DNA of 64,000 bases from Kiritimatiellia bacterium (GTDB lineage: Bacteria > Verrucomicrobiota > Kiritimatiellia > CAIVKH01). The notes under the pieces were generated by a model. The model saw nothing but the letters and a program-made list of their open reading frames with translations, ran no database searches and was not told the origin of the DNA. Location: contig JAOSKE010000001.1 of assembly GCA_027493775.1 (NCBI GenBank), positions 929,651-993,650 of the forward strand. The letters are read 5' to 3'. Positions 21,734-30,739 of the stretch are shown here, one piece after another. The number at the start of each line of letters is the position of its first letter. The stretch's first letter is position 1. The translations under genes and the position numbers were made by a program.

Positions 21734-21901
21734 TTGACAAGCTCTGTGCTTCTTTAATGCCCCCTGCCTTTCGGGTTCCGGCGTAGCTCAATGTAGGAAC
21801 AGGGCGCTGTTAACGCCAAGGTGCAGGCTCGATCCCTGCCGCCGGAGCCGCTATCCCCCCACCCCCGCCTGACCGATTTGCCCTCTTCGGAAGATCAACA
21901 G
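21734..21901 (+). repeat. Right copy of imperfect direct repeat (promoter + pseudo-tRNA-Asn + 3' flank)
   Basis: TTGACA...CTTCT...CCCTGCCTTTCGGGTTCCGGCGTAGCTC...CTCTTCGGAAGATCAACAG matches 13557-13725. Confidence 0.75.
21777..21850 (+). pseudogene. Degenerate second tRNA-Asn (GTT) copy
   Basis: Near-copy of the tRNA at 13602 with altered D-arm (GTAGGAAC vs GGTAGAGC), shortened variable region, T-loop CTCGATC instead of TTCGAGC, and CCG instead of CCA. Confidence 0.75.
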
Positions 21902-21991
21902 GGTTCTCCACCAGAGACCGGGTCACAGGACCTCTGCTCAACAACCGGACATCAAATCGGTATCATGCATTTGTCGAAGGAGGATACGGGA

Positions 21992-23716
21992 ATGCAATGC
22001 CGGTTGCTTTTGATCGCGGCGCTTCTGTCTGCTTCTGTTGTCTGGGCCCAGGATATGGAGTCACCGTCGTACGATATCGGAACCCCGGTCGTACAGGATA
22101 TCTGGGTCAACCCCATCGGCGGAAATGACGGCAATTCAGGGAACACCTCCAATCAAGCCCTGCGCACAATCACAGCGGCGTGGAACAGGATTCCGCAAGG
22201 TCAGACACTGACCAACACCGGCTACCGCGTGCGACTGCTGCCGGGATCTCACACGAGCATTCCAAACTACTGGGAATCGCGATACGGCACCGCGTTGCGC
22301 CCGATCATCTTTCAGGCGGAAGGCGCGCCCGGCAGCGCGGTCCTCCCCGACCCGAACATCTTTGACTGTCGCTATCTCTATTTTATCGGCATTCACTTCG
22401 ACAAGCCGTTCAGCGGCGGCGATGCGTTCCACCTCGAACAGTGCGAGAACGTTCTCCTGCGCAACTGCACGGTGTCGGGCCATACCTTTGCCCAGGAAGG
22501 AATCAAGGTGAACCAGTCGCAGCACATCTACATTGAAGATTGCGACATCTCTGGCGCGGACGACAACGCGATTGATTTTGTCGCCGTACAGTACGGTCAC
22601 ATCGTGCGCTCCAAGATTCACGATGCGGCCGATTGGGTTCTGTACGTCAAAGGCGGCTCCGCCTACATCACCATTGACGGCAACGAAGTGTACGACTCGA
22701 GCGGCAACGGCGGGATCACCGCCGGGCAGGGCACAGGATTTGAGTTCATGACCAATCCGTGGCTCCACAACGAGGCCTACGACATAAAGATCGTGAACAA
22801 TCTCATTCATGACACGTACGGCGCGGGGCTCGGCGTCAATGGCGGCTACAACATTCTCATGGCCTATAACACACTCGTGCGCATCGGGCAGCGAAGCCAC
22901 GTCATCGAAGTCGTACATGGCCGTCGCGGGTGCGACGGAGATTCGGCCGCGTGCGAAAGCAATCGCGTCGCCGGCGGCTGGGGCACAGCGGGCGCCGAGG
23001 CCCAGTATATCCCGAACCGCAACGTCTATATTTTCAATAACATCGTGTACAACCCCGCGCCCTATCAAAGTGAGTGGCAGCATTTCGCGATTGCGGGAAA
23101 TGTCACGCCGCCCCGCACGTCGAACGTCGCCTCGCCCGCCGCCGCCGATGACAACCTACGAATCTGCGGAAACTTGATTTGGAACGGCCCGCAGAATCTC
23201 AGCGTGCTCGGCGACTCCAGCGGCTGCCAGAATGGGAACCCGACTTGCAACGAGGCACAGCTTCTGGCCAACAACCAGATCAACACGCTGTTCCCACAAT
23301 TTGTGAATGCAAGCAATGGCGATTTTCGCCCCGCCATCACCGGCAACATTTTCAACGCCGTCACCTACCCCATCCCCGCCTTCCCCGGCGGCGACCGCCC
23401 GGCTCCGCCAGTCCAGCCGACTGGCGTGCTGGACAACACCGTGCCGCACGAGCGCACCGGCTATCCGCGCTACGCCCGCCATCGCCCACCCGGCGCCTAC
23501 ACCGGCGGATCGAGCATGCGAATGGAGCAAATCGCACCCGACACCGTCGGCCTGCGCGCAGAGCGCGGCTACCGCTATGCGATTGACGCCAGCAGCGACG
23601 TCAAGAGCTGGGCCCCGGTTGCGGTGATGAGCAACGCAACGGAAACCCTCCTGCAAGTCCCCGTCTCTGCGACCAACGAAATCCGCCACTACCGCGCACG
23701 CCTGCTGCCACCCTGA
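21992..23716 (+). CDS. Secreted right-handed parallel beta-helix protein
   Basis: SD AAGGAGG before ATG 21992; signal peptide MQCRLLLIAALLSASVVWAQ; repeated beta-helix turns (LLRNCTVSGH, IYIEDCDISGADDNAIDF, ITIDGNEVYDSSGNGG). Confidence 0.75.
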   Translation: MQCRLLLIAALLSASVVWAQDMESPSYDIGTPVVQDIWVNPIGGNDGNSGNTSNQALRTITAAWNRIPQGQTLTNTGYRVRLLPGSHTSIPNYWESRYGTALRPIIFQAEGAPGSAVLPDPNIFDCRYLYFIGIHFDKPFSGGDAFHLEQCENVLLRNCTVSGHTFAQEGIKVNQSQHIYIEDCDISGADDNAIDFVAVQYGHIVRSKIHDAADWVLYVKGGSAYITIDGNEVYDSSGNGGITAGQGTGFEFMTNPWLHNEAYDIKIVNNLIHDTYGAGLGVNGGYNILMAYNTLVRIGQRSHVIEVVHGRRGCDGDSAACESNRVAGGWGTAGAEAQYIPNRNVYIFNNIVYNPAPYQSEWQHFAIAGNVTPPRTSNVASPAAADDNLRICGNLIWNGPQNLSVLGDSSGCQNGNPTCNEAQLLANNQINTLFPQFVNASNGDFRPAITGNIFNAVTYPIPAFPGGDRPAPPVQPTGVLDNTVPHERTGYPRYARHRPPGAYTGGSSMRMEQIAPDTVGLRAERGYRYAIDASSDVKSWAPVAVMSNATETLLQVPVSATNEIRHYRARLLPP

Positions 23717-23766
23717 TCCCACTGCAAATCAAACACCCATTGGTGTCGCGGTTCATTAGAGGCCGC

Positions 23767-23936
23767 GTCTAGATATTTGGTTCTGCTTAAAATCCCACAC
23801 TGCAACAATCTGCCTTGAAAAAGAGTGCAAAACACAAGCGGCAGGAAGAGGTCGTGGCTCGTGGGCATTTGGCGAGGTCGTTTTTCGGAAAAATTTTCCC
23901 GATATTTTGAGCAGGGGTTTTTAGCAGAACGACATT
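23767..23936. repeat. Possible MITE-like segment bounded by imperfect inverted repeats
   Basis: GTCTAGATATTTGGTTCTGCTTAAAATCCC (23767-23796) inverted relative to GGGGTTTTTAGCAGAACGACATT (23914-23936). Confidence 0.4.
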
Positions 23937-24530
23937 CGACGTTTGCGCTTGTGCCGCTAGGTCGAAATGAAAACGAAGGAGTGGGGAACAATCTTCATTA
24001 TCGGTGATTTGGGACAAGGCAAAAGGCGTGTTGGCGGTGCGCGGCAAAGGGTTGATGATTAACTGCGTGGTTCGTTTGCGGGCCGAACTATGACGCGGAA
24101 TCGTGGGAAACCAGACATGTTGCAATCGAGTGAACTTTCCTGCCGTGGCTTTGACTCCCTCTCTGAATCCTTCGCCTCGTTCTCGTCACCAAACCCTGTG
24201 ACAACTCACTCGAACAACCGCCTGCAACAGCACCGTATTGGCCGACTTCACTCGCCCGCCTCAGCGGTCAATTCGTCCCGAATATGCGTCCATCTGTACT
24301 GCGAGAAGGCGCTAAATGTAAAATGTCGGTTCTGCTGAAAAACCCCTCTTTAAAAAACTCATCGCTCAACAAAACTTACAGACCTGCATTCTTATATGCA
24401 GTCGCTTCGCCACAACACATACGTAACGTGCGGGGTGGCATGCGCATTGCCATACTGTATTCGTTCGATTGCTCATTTTTGCCCGCGCCTTCGTTCTTTT
24501 GGATGGCGTATTACGCCCTGACTGCTTGAT

Positions 24531-26159
24531 CTATTCCGATCTCATCATTTCCAAGCGCTTCCCAGGCCAAGCGGCGGCCCACCGCTTGATGTTGCAGGCG
24601 GCCCCAATGAGGTAGTTTTGCAAACTGGTTTTTATCAACCCTCGATACCGACACCGCCTCAGTCCGTAGCCTCTTTTTAGCTCGCTGATCGTTCCTTCCA
24701 CCCCATTGCGTTTGTGCATCCGCTCTTTGAACGCCCCCGTTTTCATTTCGCGGCGACGGGCCTGAATGTGTGAATGATACTGACCCACCAGTAGCGTCCG
24801 ATGGCGTTGGTTGGCTCCCAGGCAACGGCTGCGAAGCTCACACGCTTGGCAGAGATGGTTATTCCATTCGAAGCGGTAGTGGATCTTACCACTGACTTCA
24901 TCGAGGCGACTGCAGTTGGTGCTGGCATGGCGGGCCGGGCAGATCGCCACCCGCTGATCGATGTCCACGTCAAAACTCTCAGCGCTGAAGCGGTCGCCGC
25001 GCTTCGGGGCCGGTTGAACGGGACCATGAATCTCGCGCTCTTCACGCCCCGCATCGGCCAGCGCCTCCCCGGAGATATAGCCGCCATCCACATAAAGCTC
25101 TTTCGGCTTGTCCAAATCTTCGCGCTTCCACTCCTCTTCCACATCCGCGATTGCCCCGTGATCGCTCGCTATGGCCGGTTGGGTGACCATGGCGGTGATC
25201 ACCGCGTCGGTGGGCGCCTTGAGCTCCGGATTGGCGCTTGGCAGGGTCTCCGCGACCTGGGTTTTGTAACCTACCCACTCCTTGTTCTTGCCAGCGATCG
25301 TCCCCTTGGCGCTCCACTGCGCATCCGGGTCGTGGGGATTATAGACCGCACCGGACGGTCGCGAGTGGGTCTGCTCGGTCTGACCGCCCACTTCTTGAAA
25401 GTTTTCCTCGTATACCCGTCGTAGAACGACCACCGACTTCATGTTTTTGACCGCATCAACCTGCGTCTCGATCCATGCCAAGATCGCGCGGGCGTCCTCG
25501 CCCGCCTGAGTCATCTTCTGCTTGAGCGTCTCTACATCCGTTTTGAAGTCCAAGGCGCTCTGCACATACCGTTCCCACCACAGGGACCATGATCCGGGAT
25601 GGGTGCTTTCGGGCAACTCCGCCAATACCTCCATCGCCAGCCGCATGGCCTCTCGAACGCATTCCAATCGGCTCATGTGGCTGACCAGGCCAATGACATG
25701 CGTCGAGTCCAGGCGCTGCGCTTTATGGGCCTTGAGATAACCCGCCTTGCGCATGGCGTGGAGCACGGCGTCAAATCCGATCTCGACGAGGTTGTGTTTC
25801 AGGAGTCGATTGCGAAACTTCACCAAGCTGGTGGCATGAAAGGCCGCTTCATCCGTTTCCATCCATAGCGCCATCTTCCATCGCAGATCATAGGTGCATG
25901 CCTCCACCGCCTTGCGGTCGGGCAGTCCCTCCATGAATTGCAAGATCAACACGGCCAACATCCGCGAGGGTTCCTCCGCGGGGCGGCCATTGTCCGCGCA
26001 ATACATCGCTTCAAGTTGCGGACGCAGGTCGCGCAGTTGCGGCATGATCGTGTCGCTGAAGAAGCGAAAGCGATCCGCTGGCGCTGACGTGAACAGGCCC
26101 GCGAACTGCACGCTGACCTCAAAGAGACTTCGTTGTTGCTGGACGGGCGGAAGACTCAT
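24531..26159 (-). mobile_element. IS1182-type DDE transposase
   Basis: 542 aa intact ORF; FMEGLPDRKAVEACTYDLRWKMAL, ...FRNRLLKH..., RLDSTHV, C-terminal RNGVEGTISELKRGYGLRRCRYRG. Confidence 0.85.
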
Positions 26160-26329
26160 GATAATTTCCTTCTTGCTAATCGCTAGTCTATCAGATAGCG
26201 TACTGAAATGACAACAACCTATCCATTAAAAGTGCAGGCCATTCGATCCAAGGGCGTAAAGGTCCGCCTTTACGTCAACATCCCCATTCCGCTGGCTGAG
26301 CTTCCCCCGATTTGTGAACAGTGTCGGGT

Positions 26330-27274
26330 CTAACGGTTGGTGGGGTACTCCTTTTTGTTGTTGTTTTCAATGTCAGTTTGCTGGATGGATTGGGTGTCCA
26401 CGGAAACGCAAGCGGGCTCTGCTGGAGAGCAACTCGCCGAGGGATACGTGGATATTGCGACCACAGGTCGGGGCCGGGGAGTCATCTCCCCGGCCTTTTC
26501 CTTGCCGACCTGGGGAGCAAGCGATGCCTCTGAAAACTCCGCCGAAGGCGTCTTGGGCAACGACTGCCTTTCGAAGGCCGCTGGACTCATTCCCAGCGCG
26601 GTGTGGATGCGGCGCCGATTGTAGTACGTTTCGATATAGTCAAATACGCGATAGCGAACCGCGGCCAGATCGGGCATTTCCCACCGGTTGAGTTCTTCGC
26701 GTTTGATCACCCCGAAAAAGCTCTCCATGGTGGCATTGTCGTAGCAGTTTCCCCTGGCGCTCATGCTGCGAATGAATCCGAAGGCCTCCGTCCGTTGAAT
26801 AAATGCCGCGCTGGCATATTGGCTACCCCGATCGGAGTGGACCACCACGCCGGTCGGCCAGCCTTGGCGTTGGGCGGCCATCTGCAAGGCATCGGTAACC
26901 AAGCTGCTTTCCATATGATCGCCGAGTTGCCAACCGACGATTTTGTGCAGATACAGATCGAGTGCGGCGGCCAAATAGACCCAGCCCTGCCCGCAGTGGA
27001 CATAGGTGATATCCATGGCCCACGCCTGATTGGCATGGGTTATTTCCATGCTTTTGAGCAGGTTGGGCGCAATCGGGCCACCATGCGAACTCTCGGTGGT
27101 TCGCGGCGCCTTGCGGTGCGGGGTGATCGCGTACAGACCGGCTTCACGCATCAGGCGTGCCACACGATTTTCACCGCAACTCATGCCTTCGGCACGAAGC
27201 TGGATGCAAATGCGTGGACTTCCGTATCGCTGTTGATGCTCCTGGTACACCCGGTCAATGGCCTGCGTCAGCAC
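26330..27274 (-). CDS. IS3 transposase OrfB (rve integrase core), N-terminus displaced by a frame change near 27300
   Basis: WAMDITYVH, VVHSDRGSQYAS, NATMESFFGVIKREEL DDE motifs; RTSVYRSAELRS in another frame upstream. Confidence 0.82.
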   Translation of the reverse strand: MLTQAIDRVYQEHQQRYGSPRICIQLRAEGMSCGENRVARLMREAGLYAITPHRKAPRTTESSHGGPIAPNLLKSMEITHANQAWAMDITYVHCGQGWVYLAAALDLYLHKIVGWQLGDHMESSLVTDALQMAAQRQGWPTGVVVHSDRGSQYASAAFIQRTEAFGFIRSMSARGNCYDNATMESFFGVIKREELNRWEMPDLAAVRYRVFDYIETYYNRRRIHTALGMSPAAFERQSLPKTPSAEFSEASLAPQVGKEKAGEMTPRPRPVVAISTYPSASCSPAEPACVSVDTQSIQQTDIENNNKKEYPTNR

Positions 27275-27385
27275 GGCGTTTTCTTGGGCACGAGGACCGG
27301 AGCTCGGCGGATCGGTAAACGCTCGTGCGCGACACGCTCAGGACTTCGGCCAACCGTTGCACCGGAAACTCGTCGGCCAGTTGAT

Positions 27386-27733
27386 TCATCGCCGACCTCC
27401 TTTGGGCATCTGTTGGCTGAAAATATTCAAAGCCTTTTTTAAAATGTCGCGTTGCTCTCGCAGATCTTCCGCCTCCAGACGGGCGGCCTCTAAGGCCGCC
27501 ACCAACTCGCTCGGCTTCATCTGATCAGTTCCGGTCATTGCCTGATCGGCCCGTTCCAACTGCTCCCGCTTCCAACGGGCCAGTAAATTGCCTCTGATAC
27601 CCAGTTCGCGAGACACCTCGGCGCATGGCTTGTTGGTCCGGATGACTCGATTAACAGCATCGCGTTTGAATGAATCATCAAAATGACGCCTCGTTTTCGC
27701 TTGGTTGGTCGTTGTGGTCATAACTTTTTTCAC
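27386..27733 (-). CDS. IS3 transposase OrfA (HTH)
   Basis: RRHFDDSFKRDAVNRVIRTNKPCAEVSRELGIRGNLLARWKRE...DLREQRDILKKALNIF. Confidence 0.85.
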   Translation of the reverse strand: MKKVMTTTTNQAKTRRHFDDSFKRDAVNRVIRTNKPCAEVSRELGIRGNLLARWKREQLERADQAMTGTDQMKPSELVAALEAARLEAEDLREQRDILKKALNIFSQQMPKGGRR

Positions 27734-28049
27734 TATCAGCTAAGACCCAACGCTGTCTACTTTTTCGGGGGAGGCTCAGGCCGCAGCCATTGGCTTGGAG
27801 GGTGGTGAGGAAGTCGAGTGGGAACTACTCGACCGCCATGAACTTCACCTTATCCGAACGCAGCCCGCCAAACCAAAAGGGCGCATCCGCAAGTAGGGGG
27901 TTTTTCAGCGGAACCAAATGTCTAGACTCGACCCCAATAGACCGACCAATCACTGCTGTCCAAAACGCGCGAAAGTCTGACGAAAGAGGGGCCTTATTCC
28001 CTGAAAAAAGCATCGTTGGGTCGTTTGCGCAAAACCGATCCCCCCCCTT

Positions 28050-29247
28050 TTATGAAGGACATGGGTTCTGCTGTCCAAGATCGAGTTCCCAGAACTCAGC
28101 TTGAACGAAAGGGGGCGGAAACGGCGGTGTTTCATAGTGACGCTCGATCCAGACCCACAAGTCCCGGTAGGTGAAAAGGTTCAGCCGCAGCAGCGCCACG
28201 AGGTTGGAGAGGTGCCAGCCGCATTTGGATTTGAACTGCAGATACTTGATCAGGAGTATGGCGATCAATGCTGTCCAAATCTGGATATGCACCGCGTTGG
28301 CGGAGGTGCCGACGAAGGTCTTGATGCGGAGATTCTGCTTGAGGTCGCCTGAAGAACAGTTCGATCTGCCAGCGGGCTTTGTAGATCTGGGCGATGGTGG
28401 ATGCGGCCAGATGCAGATTGTTGGTGAGAATCACCAGTTCCTCCTGTTTGTCTTCCCGCCAGACCGTGATCCGGCGGTACTGCCTTTGATCCGCCGTCCA
28501 GCCTGAAAGACGTGAAACTCCCCGATCTCATCGGCGCGGACGGGTGAGTCGGCAGGCACCTCGCGCGACTCGGTGCGATACCAGTCGGCGTGCTTCTTCA
28601 TCCGTGTCACGAAGAACACGCCCTCGGCGCTCCAGCGCTCAAAAAGGTGGTAATCCACATAGGCGCGGTCCATGACCACGATACTGCCCTTGGGCAACGG
28701 TAAACCCCGAGCAGTCTTTAACTCGTGCTCACGACCCTCGGTGATATGCGCAAAGACCGGAAGACAGCCGTCATGGTCCAAAAGAAGGTGCATCTTTACC
28801 GCCCCTTTGGTCTGGCGGTATTTCGCCCAGTCGAATGCGGAAGCACACAGGTCAATCACCGTGGCATCGAGGCTCATCAGTTTGTTTTTGAAGCGGAATG
28901 GCTTGCCTGGGGCGACCGCCCGACAGGTTCCAAGCAGATCGTAGAAGAGCCGTTGAAAAAAGCTGCCAGGGGCGATGTTGGTTCGCGTAGGCCAGCGTCG
29001 AGCGCGCCGGACCGACACTCATCCCCAGATGGGATAGTCGGCCTTCACAACATTGCAGACCCTGCGTGATCTCCCGGAGACTGCGACTGTTGGTGAGCTG
29101 GCAGAAGAGCATGGCCACAAACTGATCCCAGCAACTGAAGCCCTTCGATCGGTACTCGGCATTCACCTCGCGCACGTGGTGCGAAAAGTCATTCCGGTTG
29201 AAAAGGGAAAGCAGTTGGCTGAACAGACTGGCCTTGTGTGCGCTCAT
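28050..29247 (-). pseudogene. IS4-type transposase, broken by several frame changes
   Basis: Pieces in ORFs 28852-29247 (DUF4372-like N-term), 28431-29018 (DDE core LDATVIDLCASAFDWAKYR..., MDRAYVDYHLF), 28132-28434 (IAQIYKARWQIELFFR) and 28050-28292 (HIQIWTALIAILLIKYLQFKSK). Confidence 0.78.
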
Positions 29248-29470
29248 CTTGCGGGGTCTCCTGGTCGGGCTTGTTGGATATTTTCACCTTCAGCCTACCT
29301 CCAGACCCCGTTTCTAAAAACTTGTTTTGGACACTACTGCCGACCAATAGACCTGGACCCCAATAGACCTCGATATTTAGTGGACACCGGGGGGGCGACG
29401 AAGGCCAAAGGGGGATGCCCGCCTACGCTGAAGCTACGGCGTGGCAACTTTTTCGCGGATGCGAAAAAGT

Positions 29471-29546
29471 TGGTGGAGCGGAAGGGACTCGAACCCTCTA
29501 CCTCCTCGTTGCGAACGAGGCGCTCTACCAGATGAGCTACCGCCCC
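29471..29546 (-). tRNA. tRNA-Ala (CGC)
   Basis: Reverse complement GGGGCGGTAGCTCATCTGGTAGAGCGCCTCGTTCGCAACGAGG...GGTTCGAGTCCCTTCCGCTCCACCA; anticodon loop TTCGCAA; encoded CCA. Confidence 0.94.
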
Positions 29547-29550
29547 ATTT

Positions 29551-30739
29551 TTAATGTTCCGGGGTGGAACCAAGAGACGCGAAACTAGCAAGGCTCTCGT
29601 CCGGGAGCAAGTCCTTTGCGCCGGGATCTCGATACCGATAAAGCTTCCCGTCGTGATTCCTTAAAACAAGGTCTTCGCCTTGTCGCCCGACAATGTAGGA
29701 CGGAGTCAAAGGAACCTTTCCACCGCCGCCGGGGGCGTCCACCATATACGTCGGCACGGCGTAGCCCGTGGTATGGCCGTGAAGTCCACGAATGATCTCC
29801 ATTCCCTTCGCAATGGAGGTGCGAAAGCCCATCGAACCCATGATGGCGTCGCACTGATGCAGGTAGTACGGCTTCACCCGCATCCGCAGTTGGCCGGTGC
29901 AGAGACGACGCATCGTGTCAATGTCATCGTTCACCCCCTTAAGTAACACCATCTGTCCGCCAATCGGAATTCCCGCATCGGCAAGCCGGTTGCACGCACG
30001 TTCCACTTCCGGCGTCAGTTCATCGGGGTGAATCAGGTGAAGGCTGATGAACAGGGGATGAACTTTTTTTTAACATTCGACACAGCGCCGGAGTGACCCG
30101 TTGCGGGAGAACCGTCGGAACTTTTGTGCCGAGGCGCAGGAGTTCCACATGCGGAATTGCGCGAATTCTCGATAGCAACCACTCGATCCGCTCATCGGAC
30201 ATTATCAACGGATCGCCACCCGAGACCAACACGTCACGCACTTCCGTGTGCTCGCGAATGTATTCGAGCGCTTGTTCCCACATCGCCAAATTCGGTACAT
30301 ACGTCCCCTGCCCAACCAGTCGGGAGCGCATACAGTAACGACAAAATGTGGCGCAAAAATCCGTTGCGAGAAACAGCACTTTATCGGGATAGGTGTGAAC
30401 CAATCCGGGCGCTACACGATGTTGCTCTTCGCCCAGTGGGTCGTTGTATTCGCCGGGTGAAAGAATGAACTCCGCAGTAGTCGGAATTTTCGTTTTACGC
30501 AGCGGATGATTCGGGTCTTCCAAATCCAACAGGCTCGCGTAGTACGGCGTAATCCCCAACGGCAGACGATTCAGGTCTGCCACCGCTTTTCGTTCATCGT
30601 CGGATAGCTTAAATATCCGCTGCAGCTCTTCCAAATCACTGATGCGTCGTTTCAACTGCCAGCGCCAGTCATTCCATTCACGGGCGGTGGCGTCGGGATA
30701 AAAACGACGCCGAAAAGCAGCTCTGCTCAAGACACTCAT
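29551..30739 (-). pseudogene. kamA: KamA family radical SAM protein (lysine 2,3-aminomutase), frameshifted at T8 (30064-30071)
   Basis: ATDFCATFCRYCMRSR in ORF 30020-30739; MVLLKGVNDDIDTMRRLCTGQLRMRVKPYYLHQCD in ORF 29551-30006; LKKVHPLFISLHLIHPDELTPEVERACN restored by one-base deletion. Confidence 0.87.

Larger units (their letters stand above)
26301..27770 (-). mobile_element. IS3 family insertion sequence
   Basis: Imperfect terminal inverted repeats CCCCCGATTTGTGAACAGTGTCGGGTCT / CCCCCGAAAAAGTAGACAGCGTTGGGTCT; candidate GAG target duplication; orfA and orfB inside. Confidence 0.82.
26208..27896 (+). pseudogene. Small AbrB/MazE-like protein gene split by an IS3-type insertion (26208-26300 + 27774-27896)
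   Basis: Halves join in frame: MTTTYPLKVQAIRSKGVKVRLYVNIPIPLAE + AQAAAIGLEGGEEVEWELLDRHELHLIRTQPAKPKGRIRK*. Confidence 0.72.

Noticed and set aside
22136-23083. 315 aa minus-strand ORF opposite the beta-helix protein
   Set aside because: Periodic composition mirrors the beta-helix repeats on +; no independent support.
23717-24530. Possible CRISPR-like repeats in the AT-richer intergenic stretch
   Set aside because: Repeated motifs are in inverted orientation with irregular spacing and match element ends; no regular repeat-spacer periodicity or cas genes.
24801-25424. + strand ORF inside the IS1182-type transposase
   Set aside because: Antisense to the intact transposase.
26603-27442. 279 aa + strand ORF inside IS3
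   Set aside because: Antisense to OrfB, which carries the DDE motifs.
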